Shown in pieces: positions 25,448 through 37,494 of a stretch of 64,000 nucleotides of DNA. The translations under genes and the position numbers were made by a program. The notes beneath the pieces are model-generated. The model was not told the DNA's origin and did not search any database. It saw only the letters and a list, made by a program, of their open reading frames with translations. The stretch lies in assembly GCA_022393335.1 (NCBI GenBank), contig JAJEKB010001290.1, positions 27,574 through 91,573 of the forward strand, written 5' to 3'. Within the stretch, counting starts at the first letter, position 1. Each line of letters begins with the position of its first letter. The stretch is from Macrotrachela quadricornifera (taxonomy: Eukaryota; Rotifera; Eurotatoria; Philodinida; Philodinidae).

Positions 25448-27695
25448 GCGTCGTTGTTAACGTTGTTCTTTCCTTAGTCATAGCTAAAGTTGTTGCAATT
25501 GATGGTAATGTTGGGATTAAAGTTGTTGTTGTTGTTGTTTCAATAATTTTCGTTGTTGTTAATACTGATGTTGTAGGATCACTAGTTTCTGTTGTTAATT
25601 CACCAGAATTTGATTCTGTTGGAATTAAAACTTCAGATGGTGGATCTTAAAACAAAAATATAAATCAATCGAAAATTTTTTATTTTATATTTATTAAACT
25701 AAATTTACCTCCATAAAGTTTTCGAATAGCTGCTATATCATCACCATGTAATTTAATACTTTTTGAATAACCACGATAATAAGGAAACATAATTGCATCA
25801 GGAATATTTGAATGCATTAAACCTAATGAATGACCTAATTCATGAACTGTTACCGAAAATAAATCCACTAAAATAGAAAATAATATTTTTTTAAAAACTT
25901 TTTTCTTTGAATAAGAATTTATAAAAACTAAATTATTACCAATGATAAAAATAATTACTCAAGGTTTCAATTACTCACTATCATAATACAAAATGAAATT
26001 AGATCTTGAAAATTTTTAGTTACTATTAACAATTTACACGTTGAAATTAATATTTAAAAAATATGTAATATTTACTTAAACCATATTCATTTTCTCGATA
26101 TGCTGTCCAATCTTCATCTTCATCATAATGAACATCTCCACCAAGATGTTCTTCGGGATAAAAAGCATGAGCTAAAACAGAACCTAAAGAAAAATAAATT
26201 AAAAAATTTATTTTTGTTTTTTTTTTTTTTTAATTAAATTTTAAACCTTTTCCATCAAATTGATATCCATCTTTATGATAACCTTGAGCAAATAAAAATT
26301 CAATATCAGGATGTTCCATATCATTAGCTTGACGAAATCTTAATTGACTTGGATAAGACCATATTAATAAAGCATGATAAATTGCTCGATCAACTGATTC
26401 GCGCGGCATATCTGGTGTATAATTCATAATTCTATATGAAAACAAAAAGAAAAAAAAAATTAAAAGCGGGTAGATTCATATTCAGTTTTCTATAAATAAA
26501 ATAAATTTTTTTTTTCTTATTTTTAATCATTTCAATGAATTGGATAAATGAGAAAAAGCTTAGTAATTATGATTTATCTACAGAAGAAAATAAAAATTCT
26601 TTTCCCGAATCTCAAAAAAATTTTATTAAATTACGTACAAAACCTTCAAAATCATTAATATTTTCTCATTTATTTAATTCAATTAATTTAATATTATATA
26701 ATGAAAATTCCTTTCCAATAATATTTAAATTAAAAACAACTCAACCAAATATTCTTGCATCTCAACCAGCTCGTGGTTTTATTCAACCAAATTCATTTAT
26801 TGAATGTAATTTAACTCCTATGGAATATAAATATAATATATTACTTGTTATACAATATGCACAAATATTAAATGAATATGATGATTATTTAACACAATGG
26901 AAACATTTAAATTCTAATAATATTTATATAAAAAAATTTCAATGTATATTTCAAAATAAAAAAAATTTTTCAAATCAATTAACATTATTTAAACCAATAT
27001 TATTTACATTTGCAACAATTACACTTTTAACAACTTTTATTTATTTTCGAAATAAAACATTTTAACTTACTTATATGTTAAATATGTTTTAGCCCATTTT
27101 TGTCCTTGTAAAACATAACGTCGTCGACGACGATTTCCATACATATGGGGACGTGGATAACGATTAACATCATAATCAGCTAATCCACAACGAGGACGTC
27201 GAATTAAATCAAGTGTTGTATTATCAAGTTTACCCTAATAGAAAAAATAAAAACAAAAAAAGATTTTTTTATTAGTATAAAAAATAATTTTACATACAGT
27301 TACAGGTATAGAACCAAATGTTTGTAAGCGTCGAATTGCTGATTGAAATTCTTCATCTGTTCTCATAGCTCGAGTTTCCAAATCAGAACGGGGTAAATAA
27401 CCATAATTACTTAAATATGTATGCTTAGAAAGAAAAAAAAAAAAGAGTAATTTAATAAGAAAAATATTTTTATTTTTTTAAATAAACTTACAAGTTCACC
27501 TAAAACAGCTCTGTTCTTGTCGTCAAATATTGAATGTCTTCGAATTTTTTTCATTAATTTATCATTTGATATTGTTAATTCTCGTTGATCTCTATCGATT
27601 AAAATCGATCTTGAATAAATTAATTCAATGAGAATAACAATGATGATAAATAAATGATAATCGAAGACGATCAAGCCACAGGGCATAGTCACCAT
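24396..27695 (-). CDS. Matrix metalloproteinase (M10A) with hemopexin repeats, 10 exons
   Basis: Exons (minus): 27492-27695, 27298-27423, 27071-27234, 26247-26431, 26076-26183, 25709-25867, 25188-25645, 24992-25133, 24655-24936, 24396-24601. They join in frame to 677 residues with GT/AG at every junction. Order: hydrophobic signal segment (VFDYHLFIIIVILIELIY); prodomain with cysteine switch RRPRCGLADYD; furin-type site NRRRRRY; catalytic domain beginning W.KTYLTYK/IMNYTPDMPRE; zinc site HELGHSLGLMH and Met-turn DAIMFP; a very Thr-rich linker in exon 7; hemopexin-like blades (FWQYDRRG, YWIFDDNK, DFWRLNDSS); and a hydrophobic C-terminus (LIFLIILLFTLNY) suggesting a membrane or GPI anchor. The family cleaves extracellular matrix and surface proteins after zymogen activation. 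All catalytic residues seen are intact. Intron 3 hosts another gene. Confidence 0.93.
26535..27065 (+). CDS. MSP-domain, tail-anchored protein nested in the MMP intron
   Basis: Single-exon, 176-residue protein lying entirely inside the 639-bp third intron (26432-27070) of the oppositely oriented metalloproteinase. Residues about 48-115 match the major sperm protein/VAP fold: NLILYNENSFPIIFKLKTTQ, then QPARGFIQPNSFIECNL. This has the FKxKTTxP...P..G.I.P spacing of the family. Residues about 154-170 are one hydrophobic segment (FTFATITLLTTFIYF) followed by a short basic tail, so the protein is probably anchored in the ER by its C-terminus like VAPs and MOSPD proteins. Those dock FFAT-motif lipid-transfer proteins at contact sites. 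Its TAA (27063-27065) overlaps the reverse complement of the host gene's GTAAGT donor, so its 3' UTR must run antisense into MMP exon 3. Confidence 0.82.
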   Translation: MNWINEKKLSNYDLSTEENKNSFPESQKNFIKLRTKPSKSLIFSHLFNSINLILYNENSFPIIFKLKTTQPNILASQPARGFIQPNSFIECNLTPMEYKYNILLVIQYAQILNEYDDYLTQWKHLNSNNIYIKKFQCIFQNKKNFSNQLTLFKPILFTFATITLLTTFIYFRNKTF

Positions 27696-30519
27696 AAAAT
27701 TCTAAGTAGTACATCACCACTCTTGTACAAACATGTCCACTTGTCTCTTTCTATAATAAATATATATATATATGTTTATCTTTAAATGAGATCAACAGAA
27801 AAATAAACAACATCAATCAGATACAATCGATCAATGTATTAGTTTGGGTTTTTATTTGCTCTGAATATCAGATTTTTTTTCCCTGCTTTCTGTTTCCCAT
27901 TGCAATCTGTTTTTACTTTCCCTTTGATTAACCTTGACACATACAATAAATAGAGATTTATTCATTAGGGAAATATCCTCATCATTCAGAGTTCTTTTTT
28001 TTTATTTTTTGAATGAGTATGATTATTTTGTTTTAAATTAAATTTTCAATAAAAATAATAATTCTTAATAACCTTCTATTATATTAAAAGAAATATCTTT
28101 AGAAAAGATTGTTCTATAGTATACTTAACGAAAGAAGCGAAAAACTCAAAAAGAAAAGTAAAGTTGTCATACATGAAGGATAAATATTCATTCTTATTCA
28201 TATTATAAATCAAAAAAAAAAGAAAATGTATGTTAATTACATATTCTTGTCAACATGATAAAATCTTTTAAAAGTAAACATTAACCTTTTTTTTTTTTAC
28301 ATAAAAGTTAACATTTATTTATTAATGTCTTATTAAAAAAATGAAAAAAGAAAACAAATTTATTGTTACATAAATAAACTTTGTTTTTTGAAATCTTACC
28401 AGACAATATATGGACGAAATATAAAGAGGAAACAAATATATATAGTACTTGTTCTCCTAATAGCTCTTTATTTCTTCCTAAATGAGTAAAATTTATTTTA
28501 TAGAGTGTATAATCATTTTGCGTCAAGTCACGTCTCACAGCAAGTATTTTCCTGTTTTTTTTTCTCTTCTTCTTCTTCTTCTGCTTCTTCTTCTTCTTCC
28601 TCGACTTCTATTCTCTTCTATTACTAATCGACAAGCGATTCCTTCGAGACAAATAGAAAGAAAAAAAGACGCACACAAAACACAGCATGCGTCTTACTAA
28701 ATTATAATCACACGCACAACATTGAATAACACTATTTGATATAACAAACGACTTGAAATTATTTCTTTGCTAGTAGAATATAAAAAGTTAGTTGTAGGGT
28801 ATTCATACTAATATGAAGTTGCTTTTTTCCTTATTTCTTCTTCCTTCGAACTGTTAACTTGATGAACGAATAGAAAAGAAACGAGAAAAAAAAAGAACTG
28901 ACGCCACAAGTCAACTATCACTCAAGGACATTCGAACGTTTCTCTTCTGATTATGTACACTTTTATATGCTCATTAAACGAGAAGAAAAAAGCGAAGTTC
29001 ATAACTATCTTCATCTGTTTATGCAATACTGACGACAAGTCTTATCATCTTTCTTTTCTCCTTCGATTTATACAAAAAACGACAGCTGGAATTCTAGCAT
29101 ACTCATCAATCTCTTTGTAAAGATTGCGCAAAATAATATTATTAGGTGTGTTTTTCTTTCTATCTTTTTTTTAATTAATCAATCGAATAAAATTAATTTA
29201 ACTTTTGGTGTTTTCTTTTTTTGTGTCTTCAAATATTCTATATAATATTAAAAATAGATTTTAGATTACAATCTAATTAGATTTTATTATTATATCTTTA
29301 CTGAAATTGAGTACCTTGAGATAATAATTGCTGTAATTAAGTTTAATAAAATAATCATTTCATTTCTTACAATCAGGACTTATTATTCTAATCATAAAAA
29401 TCGCTTACCTAATATTCTTTTATACTTTTTTTTTGTATTCAAATAATTACTACTTTTGACAAAAAGAAAATGTTACTATTAATATCTGAATCATTTCTAT
29501 AGGGATATTATTTTTTTTCGTCGGTGACTGTATGTATATGGTAAAACAATTGTAACATTTATCTTTTCGTATGAAGAAAGAATAAAGATATATAAGACAG
29601 TTCTATAATAACAATAAGAAGGTTATAATGTATGAATAAAGATTGATGATTTAAGAGTTATTCTATTGACAAAAAAATATCCTAAGGAAACTAAATTTCG
29701 ATACAGTCTTTTTTGTATATAAAAAGAATGAAAAAAAAAAGAAATATTTCCGAATAAGATTATATCTATTTTTTTATTTGTCCATTGAAGCATACTAATG
29801 CATTCTTTTTGTTTTATTCCATATGAAAACACATATTGTTTTAATATATTTATGGTATTGAGTTTTTTGCTTAGAAATAATAATTTGCATAATCTTCTAA
29901 TATGCTTCTATGGTTACTGTTTTTATTATGATTAGTATGACTGTATAAATTGATCAATTATTATGCTATGATGCTAACTAAATAGATGCTCTTGACCTTC
30001 ATTTGTATTCAGTTGTTGTATGTTTTTTAATGTTTAATATTAAAATTATTTTTTTTTCCCTTTTTGATTATTCACAGATTTCACCCTGAAAAAGTAACTG
30101 ATCTATGATCATTATTATATCGCTACTAGCTAGCTATATATATATATATATAACCAACAAAAGGTTATTCTATAAATATATCGAATTGGCTGATACTATG
30201 TTCTACGATTACATTGTTTGTCAGATAACGAAAGAGAAAGTCAAATGTCAACAGATGTTCTGTAATGAAAATGCTTACCAACGAATGATTGAAACAAATG
30301 GAATAATAATTATTAATTAATTAAAATATTTTGTTTATAATCTTCTTTTATATAAAATAAAGGATATGTTCAAGGTTTTTGAATTGTTAAATAGTTTCTT
30401 GCACAGTTAATCGTCACACGAATACATTCATTCACATATACATATATAAGCAGTGATCATTGAGGAACCGAACGAGACAGAGAGAGAACATGCAGAACCA
30501 TGCAAATATGTGGTTTTTT

Positions 30520-30547
30520 CTCTCTTATCTCTCTCTCTCTCTCGCTC
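30520..30547. repeat. (CT)n microsatellite
   Basis: TCTCTCT run with single interruptions. Confidence 0.85.
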
Positions 30548-30991
30548 TTATTTCTATATCAATTCTCTCATTCTCTTTTTTTTTCTCTCTCTGTATGCCA
30601 AACCACAAAATATGTAGTTGGCTATTCGAGTGTTGTTCCTTCTGCAGTTAGTGATGATGAAAAAAAAAAAAGAATGATTAACAGACAGAAAGCAAGCAGA
30701 ATGAAAAGACAGGTTGTTTTTTTCTTTGTTGTATTAAAACTTATATTTTTTTACATATAAGGTTTTTTTTTTCTTTTCTATAAAAAGAAAATATTCTTAA
30801 AATTGATGTGAAATGTTATTTTGAAAGATCGAATTTCTTTATAAATAAAAATAAATCTCAAGTTTGCATGCATCATGCCTATCTAACACCTGTCATCAAT
30901 CAAAAGATCTAAACAAATCAAAATAGAAAAGAAAATCTTTAGGTTTTTCAATTGATGTGTTATTCAATTAGTTTGTTTTCTTTTCTTATTT

Positions 30992-31012
30992 AAAAAAAAA
31001 AAAAAAAAAAAA
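30992..31012. repeat. Poly(A) tract, about 21 bases
   Basis: Uninterrupted A run. It could be the tail of an old retrocopy, but no body was recognised beside it. Confidence 0.8.
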
Positions 31013-31697
31013 GAAAAATTTTGCATTAAATAAATTCACATTTAATATTCTTTTTTAAGAAAAAGTAAATGTAAGTATTAATCACAAGAAAAATACTATG
31101 ATGAAAAGAAGAAGAAGAAGGGGCAAAAAAAAGAAATAGTTGTTTTTTTAATGTTTGTCAAATGAAACAAGAAAATGTTTTTTTTTTTCTTTCCACAATC
31201 TTGACTAAAGAATAGATGAAGCTACTCAAACTATGTCACGCAAAAAAGTAATCATGATAAAATAATAACAAAAAAATTCTTATTCAACATATAAAAAAAT
31301 AAAATAAATTATCTTATATAACTGTCAATATTTCTATGATGAATATAAATCACTATTTAAAAGCTTTTGTTTTTTTTTTATCGATTTTATACTATTTTAA
31401 GAATTAATATAAGAAGAAATTTCAGTTATAAATATATTTATTTAGTGATCATTAAAAATAATATGTTGAATAAATAAAGAATATTTTATTTAATAAAATA
31501 ATTTAATCATTTCATTTCGACTGCCTTTTTTTTTTGTTCTTGTATAATATAGAATAATTAGTTTGTTGTTTTTCAATCTTCAGTATACAAAGGCTTATCA
31601 TATAAAAAAAATTTGCGCGAAAAACAATTTAAACTGCATATATTACAATAAACCAAGAAGATTAATAAGATCATTATCATTCTTTCATCGATTAAAT

Positions 31698-31701
<4 letters not shown>

Positions 31702-31729
<28 letters not shown>
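31702..31729. repeat. (TA)n microsatellite
   Basis: Fourteen uninterrupted TA/AT units. Confidence 0.95.
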
Positions 31730-31732
<3 letters not shown>

Positions 31733-31851
31733 AAAATAACGCTCGTTCTCTCAATGCCAATCAATCAAAAAAAAAAAAGCCGAATGTTTGCTATCATATT
31801 TATCAATTAATTTTTACTTTGTTTATTATTAAAAATTTGAAAATCTATAAT

Positions 31852-32079
31852 TTATTGTATTATTTGAAATTCTCTAATATTTGATGCTTGATATGGATAT
31901 GGTCTTATTATCCAACAAATAAATAAAGATATAACAAGAAAAAAAGGAAGAATAATTGATATTATTATAATTAATTGTTCACCACAATCAATTTGTTCAG
32001 GAAATATTTCTTAAAAATAAATATTTATATAATATAAATTTGTTTTTTTTTTTATTAATAACAAACCAATATTTTTCAT
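31852..32079 (-). CDS. Candidate 56-aa single-pass membrane protein
   Basis: Exon 1 (32067-32079) and exon 2 (31852-32009) join across a 57-bp intron, a size typical of this window, to give MKNIEIFPEQIDCGEQL, one strong membrane segment (about residues 16-39, LIIIISIILPFFLVISLFIC), then WIIRPYPYQASNIREFQ and a stop. The exon 2 reading is clearly protein-like against AT-rich background. It starts only 25 bases beyond the stop codon of the GPCR upstream and is in the same frame. It may therefore be read-through tail, an independent microprotein, or the last exon of a longer gene. No family was recognised. Confidence 0.4.
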
Positions 32080-32103
32080 TAAAATTAAATTTTTATAAAT
32101 ATA

Positions 32104-33102
32104 TTAAATAAAAAAACAAAAATGAGGGAAAATATATTGAAAATATCTTTTTATATTATGATATATTTTAATAAATTCATTTCGAAATATTTTGGAAATA
32201 ATTATTTGAATATAAAATGAACTTCCATAATTAATATAAAGTAATAATCGAACAATATGTAAAGAAAAATTTTCATATTGACGTATAAGATCTGTTTTTA
32301 TTATATTTTTACTTGATGTAAATGCAATATATATCCAATAACATGAATGGGGAATTGTTAATATAATAAGAATTATTATTTGTATAGATAAACTTTTAAT
32401 TAATTGATTTCTATCTCGTCTTAAATATATTGAAGTTAATGATGGATTTATATGTCGACGAGATTTACGAATATTATTTAATGTTAATAGACCTATTATA
32501 CTCATTAATAATGGAGGTAATAGACTATAAAAAATTAACATAAATATAGAAAAAAATATATTATAAGCTAAATTATTTGTTGTACATGATAATATTAATT
32601 GATCATATGGATTTAATTTATAAAAAAATTTATAGTAAATAAATACATGTATATGTATTATGATACATCCAATAATTGTTAAACAAATAAATTTTAATGC
32701 CATATGAGTAGAACAAAATTGTTGTCGTTTTAATGCTGATTGATTTGTTGAATATAATCGATCAAGTGATGCAAAAACAAAAAACCAACTTGATATTGCA
32801 AATAAAGTATTAACCAAATAAGTTCGAATTTTACAATAAATATCTGAACTATTTTCAAATATATTTACTTGAAAACCTTCATTTAATATACGAGTTGAAA
32901 GGCCAATTAAAAACATAGCTATATTATTTATTGATGTTGCAAGTAAATATAAAGAACATGATTGTTTAAAAAAAGTTTTACGTGTATATACTACTAAATT
33001 TAATAAATTTCCCACTATACCAACTATAAATATTATTAAACCTATCCATCGATTTATTACGACAGCTAACCATTCCAATGTTTCAATCAATGGTAATGTC
33101 AT
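32104..33102 (-). CDS. Rhodopsin-like GPCR (single exon)
   Basis: The 332-residue, seven-segment protein starts MTLPLIETLEWL. TM1 is LIIFIVGIVGNLLNLVVYT, with the GN pair of class A receptors. TM3 ends FVFASLDRLYSTN in the position of the DRY box. Loop cysteines are in YCKIRTYL and LSCTTNN. Intracellular loop 3 is basic (RKSRRHINPS, LRRDRNQLIKS). TM6 is IIILIILTIPHSCYWIYIAF. TM7 to helix 8 reads YINYGSSFYIQIIISKIFRNEFI, a degenerate NPxxY. It belongs to the same divergent class as the GPCR at 10.6 kb. The ligand is unknown; FMRFamide-type peptide receptors are the usual nearest animal relatives. The start is the first Met before TM1. Confidence 0.88.
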   Translation of the reverse strand: MTLPLIETLEWLAVVINRWIGLIIFIVGIVGNLLNLVVYTRKTFFKQSCSLYLLATSINNIAMFLIGLSTRILNEGFQVNIFENSSDIYCKIRTYLVNTLFAISSWFFVFASLDRLYSTNQSALKRQQFCSTHMALKFICLTIIGCIIIHIHVFIYYKFFYKLNPYDQLILSCTTNNLAYNIFFSIFMLIFYSLLPPLLMSIIGLLTLNNIRKSRRHINPSLTSIYLRRDRNQLIKSLSIQIIILIILTIPHSCYWIYIAFTSSKNIIKTDLIRQYENFSLHIVRLLLYINYGSSFYIQIIISKIFRNEFIKIYHNIKRYFQYIFPHFCFFI

Positions 33103-36100
33103 TTGTACTATTAAAAAAAAACAAAGAGAAGTTTTATCATAGTTTTCTAGACTATATTCAAAGATGTAACAATGTCAGTACTATTTAAGAATAGAGACTG
33201 ATTCTTTTAAACAATACCATATTTTATCTAGACATTCATAAGCTACTATCGAAAGACGTGTATAGAATAAAAAGACTAATGACATTCATTTCTTCAAATC
33301 TGCTCAGTATAAATATAATGTTAGACATATACCAGGCGAAGACTATGTCAGTTTCAGTTTGGAGGATATCTTTTGAAACAAATCTCTTTATTATATTAAA
33401 TCAGAATAGATCTTACCTTATTTAATTAAACAAATAGATCTATAGTGTTAATTAATTTTTAGAAATAAAAAAAAACCAATATCATTCAGAACGTTTTTAC
33501 CTTAATTATACATTAAAAACATTCATAGTTCTATAATCGGTAATAATATATGAAAAATAATTTTTGTTCAATCATTTAAAGTGTAAGTAGTAAAAATACT
33601 TCTCTTCTAAAGAAAAGGATTACTGACAGTAAAGTAACATGACAATATGTCAAAAAAGATGGTTAACAAAAAAAGAAATTTCATTATATTATGCGCAAAA
33701 GCGCATATATAAAGAAGGCAGAACGTAGGCAATCCAGTCATGAATACATTCTAAAAGCATATAAAAGAAAAGAAAAATATAGTAGCATCATTTTAATAAA
33801 TCACATTTCAAGGAATAAGTAGAAATTATAATTGAAATTAATTTGTGTAATCATATTATCAGCATTTTATTTCGTTTCATATATAAAAATTCTTTAATTT
33901 ATATCTAATGCATATGACGCATAAAATGGAAAAGCTTTATTATACGCGTGCTAAATAATCTAACTTTTAAATACATTAAAAAGACAGTCTTTTCTTTCAT
34001 ATAAATCATAAATTACAGAATATTTAACATCATCGTATAGTTTTTCTTAATAATATGTCAGGATCATCATATTTTACGTTGATTATATGAAAAACTATCT
34101 TAATAATATATTTTTTTAAAAAAATTTTCAATTATGTCATGACGATCCGACTAGGCTGAAAAATCTTGTATTCTGTCGTTCTGGTTCTATCTGAGTGCGA
34201 AAGAATAAATAAGTAATGTGTATTTTATCTAGATTATAAAAATACGAAACCAATTATTTTAATGTCCTATTGTTTTATCTAGATCGAGAGGAACGAGATA
34301 AAAAACGTATGAAAAATATATTGTATACCAGCATTCGAACATATGTAGAATTACTTGTTCGGAATGCATTCATTTGTTTCTAATAAGTAGTTCTTCATCT
34401 GTTCGTGTGCAAGGATATAGCGTGTGAGTAAGATTTTCTATAGTTTTTCGCATGTTGGGTGATTACTAACTTGTGATTGCATAGAAATAAATCAAATAAA
34501 AAAGACTTATTATGATGAAATAAGACAGAAAGTTATGTGAGTGAATAGAAAAATTAATTATGGATTATTATATTAAAAATATGACAGTAGCAATTCACAC
34601 TATGTCGAATTATGAAAACGTCATTTGTTTTTTCTTCTTTTCTGATTAATATTAAAAGAATATGATTGGAACATGAATCGATATAGTTAGAGGATAAGAT
34701 CCTTTGTTATTACATCAGAAAATAAATTTACATTTTTAATTAAGTCTTATAAATCCTCGGTGATATAGCACTATATGATCAAAGACAAAACTTCGATTAC
34801 ATTTAGTAAATAGAAAAAGTTTGGAAAATTCGGTACATTTTTTAGATTGGTAAATATAAATCAGATCATATCTAAAAGATAAAGCAAGAAAAATCTTCAT
34901 CTATCTAGGGTGCTTATGAATGTATAGAATCTTATTAGACAGGAAATGATCTAATATAAAAGAAGAATAATGATGATTAGTTTGAGACCTTTCCTCAAAA
35001 ATGGATATCAGTCTGGATAGAAAAAAAATGGCATGAAATATTCAGGATGTGTTGAGATTGTAGTGGAGAAGCTATGATGAAATTTTTAGCTATATATATC
35101 ATATCTAATCGAGATATGAACCCAACAACAATCAAAAATAGCTTATTTATCATCCAAAATATCTGTGTTCAAATTTGAAAGTACATATCAATATGTAGAG
35201 CATGACCGAGCCGGTTTATTTAGATATTTATTTTTGAAACCGGAAGAGGAAGAGCTAGTCGCATGATTCGTAAAACTCTTTAGAAATAGCGTTCTAGTTA
35301 TAAAAGTGCTTAGAAATAAAATAGTAACAAAGCTTATTATAAAAACGTGCTTCGTTATGTTCTGCATCTTAATAAACACTTTCAAATGAAAAATAATCGA
35401 ATTAAATATATAGGATGGATACCGATAGAGAGTTTTAGTTTGCTCGATCAACAAAACATAAACCGAGAAAAATAAGAAAATATTATTGTTTTTTCAAAGG
35501 ACTAGATGATGAAGTTCATCGAAAATTGTGTCCAAAAACAAGATATTGATTTAAAAATTCTATTGATTCTGAGAGAGCAAAATTCACGGTATCTTTCTAT
35601 ATCTTTAACTTAACTTCTGACGAAAATCGACATTTTTTTCAAAGGATTCGATACGTAACATTCTGAGAAGTTTTTTCGATGAAATATTTTAAAGTCAACA
35701 TGTATAACTGAAATACAGCACTTGCATCGTTTTTTAAATAGGAATCTTTGTTAGGTAGGGTACGGTTTATATGTACCAAATTGACATTATAGAATAATTA
35801 TGTCTTTAGAGAAATCAAAGTAGAAAAGTGTTGTGTCTTGAAGAAAGATTCTCTAGGGCGATTAAATTAAATTGTGAACAAAACTGATTGATAAGATGAA
35901 GGTTTTTCTGTATATGATAATGTTATAACTATGATTGATATGATGAATGAGAACAATAATTATACATTAATTTTCTTCTTTTTATTTAGTGATAGAGAAA
36001 ACAATACTCTAAATTTCTGTACTCCTCCATTACTTTACAACTAATACCATAATAATAAAATTCTGGGAAGACCTATTTTGTTGTGACGTAGTGTAGTGGT

Positions 36101-36658
36101 ACTAATACTGTATAAGTATTTTCTGAACAACTTTTGCCATAAACAAGATATAGAGCTGCGATTTTCACCGTTGAAAATAAGAGATAAAGACACATTGAAT
36201 TGTAGATGATAGATTTTTCAAATATGAATTTTCAATTTTTTCTATTCAATTCTCTAACTGTAGAAAGTTTTTCTTTCTATTAAAAAAAGTAGGAAAATAT
36301 TATTTTTTTATCGAAACTTCCAGAAGATCGCCTCGAAGCTTTAACTAGATGATAATAAAAAAATTATTTTGAGCAACTTCGCATGGTTATGTTTGTTTTC
36401 AAGAAAAGATCAACTAAAAACTTCAAGAAAACCAGATTAGAAAAATCTGTCATATCTGATTATCTTGTTTTTATCGAAAGTTATTCAAAAAAAATTCGTC
36501 TGTCTTCTTTCTCACAAAATAATTATAGCTTTTAGATAATTTTCAATTATTCAATATTTAGAATTTTAGTAAATCAATTTATTTAAGATGAAATATATGA
36601 AAATTAAAAAAATATCAAATAATCAATTATCAATGAACATGTTGATAATAATAACAAT
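33103..36658. other. Intergenic, 3.6 kb, one weak peptide candidate
   Basis: Mostly AT-rich non-coding DNA. On the minus strand, 35188-35367 is open from an ATG and reads a signal-peptide-like start (MQNITKHVFIISFVTILFLS), then a Ser run and ...LNKPARSCSTY before a stop. This could be a small secreted peptide, but nothing else supports it. Confidence 0.35.
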
Positions 36659-37494
36659 TTAACTTGACTGTGTGTGTCCTGCAATCCATTGTGATAAACT
36701 TTCAGGATTTCGAGTCTATAAAAAAAAAATATAAAATATTATTTTATTTATATAGAATGATGATAAAAATAAATTTTATACTTGAATAAATACTGTTCCA
36801 GGTCCTGTAAATCTACAAACAAGTCCTTCACCTGCATGCATTCCACTAATAAGACCACCACCTGTTCTTTCAATTGCATATGAACAATTCCATGCAACTA
36901 AATGACCATTATCAACAATCCATTGTTCTCCTTCTTGTAAATTTCGTTGTATAATTGCACCAAGTGATGTAATAAAAAGAATTCCAATACCTGATATTCG
37001 ATTAACAAAAAATCCTTCACCTGAAAACATTCCTTTACTAAATCCTTGAGATTTTGTTTCTTTTATTACACCATCAGTCATTGCTAAAAATCCACCTTTA
37101 CCAACATTCCATTGAATCTTACCATCTAAATAAATAGGTACTATATCACCCCTAGAAATATAAAATAAAAATGAATTTATAAAAATAAAAATATCTTTAA
37201 TTCGTACCAAATAGATGGTGCAAGTAGAATTTCACCTGGACCTGTAAATGTTGATTGAGACATTTCACCTCCAGTAAACATTTTTTTGAATGAAAATTTA
37301 AATTTTCCTTTAAGTTTTACTTGTGGACTCATTGCAACCATAGCTCCAGGTTGAGCATAAAATGGAACATTATCTGATAATGTTATCGAAAGAACAGTAT
37401 TTGTATCACGATGATCTATTTTATAATAACCACCATTAAATTGACCAGTTAAATCTGCCAAACTATCTAGAGATGCTTGTTTCGATGTTGCCAT
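36659..37494 (-). CDS. AIM24 / TIGR00266-family protein
   Basis: Exons 37208-37494, 36782-37151 and 36659-36715 join to 237 residues. The protein shows the repeated glycine-rich beta-prism pattern of the AIM24 family: QPGAMVAMSP followed by VKLKGKF (about residues 48-63), FTGPGEILLAPSIW, GDIVPIYLDG, GFLAMTDGV, GEGFFVNRISGIGILFITSLGAI, DNGHLVAWN, and C-terminal GEGLVCRFTGPGTVFIQTRNPESL with QWI. Yeast Aim24 acts in mitochondrial inner-membrane organisation. Most bacterial and animal members are uncharacterised, and this one shows no clear targeting peptide. Length and domain coverage look complete, and the first ATG gives a natural N-terminus. Confidence 0.88.

Larger units (their letters stand above)
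27696..31851. other. Intergenic, 4.2 kb, simple-sequence rich
   Basis: No gene recognised. It contains many poly-T/poly-A tracts and a CTT run (28560-28615), plus the microsatellites listed separately. Open frames such as 30460-30760 are by-products of CT repeats. Confidence 0.5.

Noticed and set aside
25408..25650. Val-rich open frame on the plus strand
   Set aside because: It is the antisense of the Thr-rich hinge of the metalloproteinase.
30460..30760. Overlapping open frames rich in Ser/Leu/Phe
   Set aside because: They are by-products of a CT microsatellite and T tracts.
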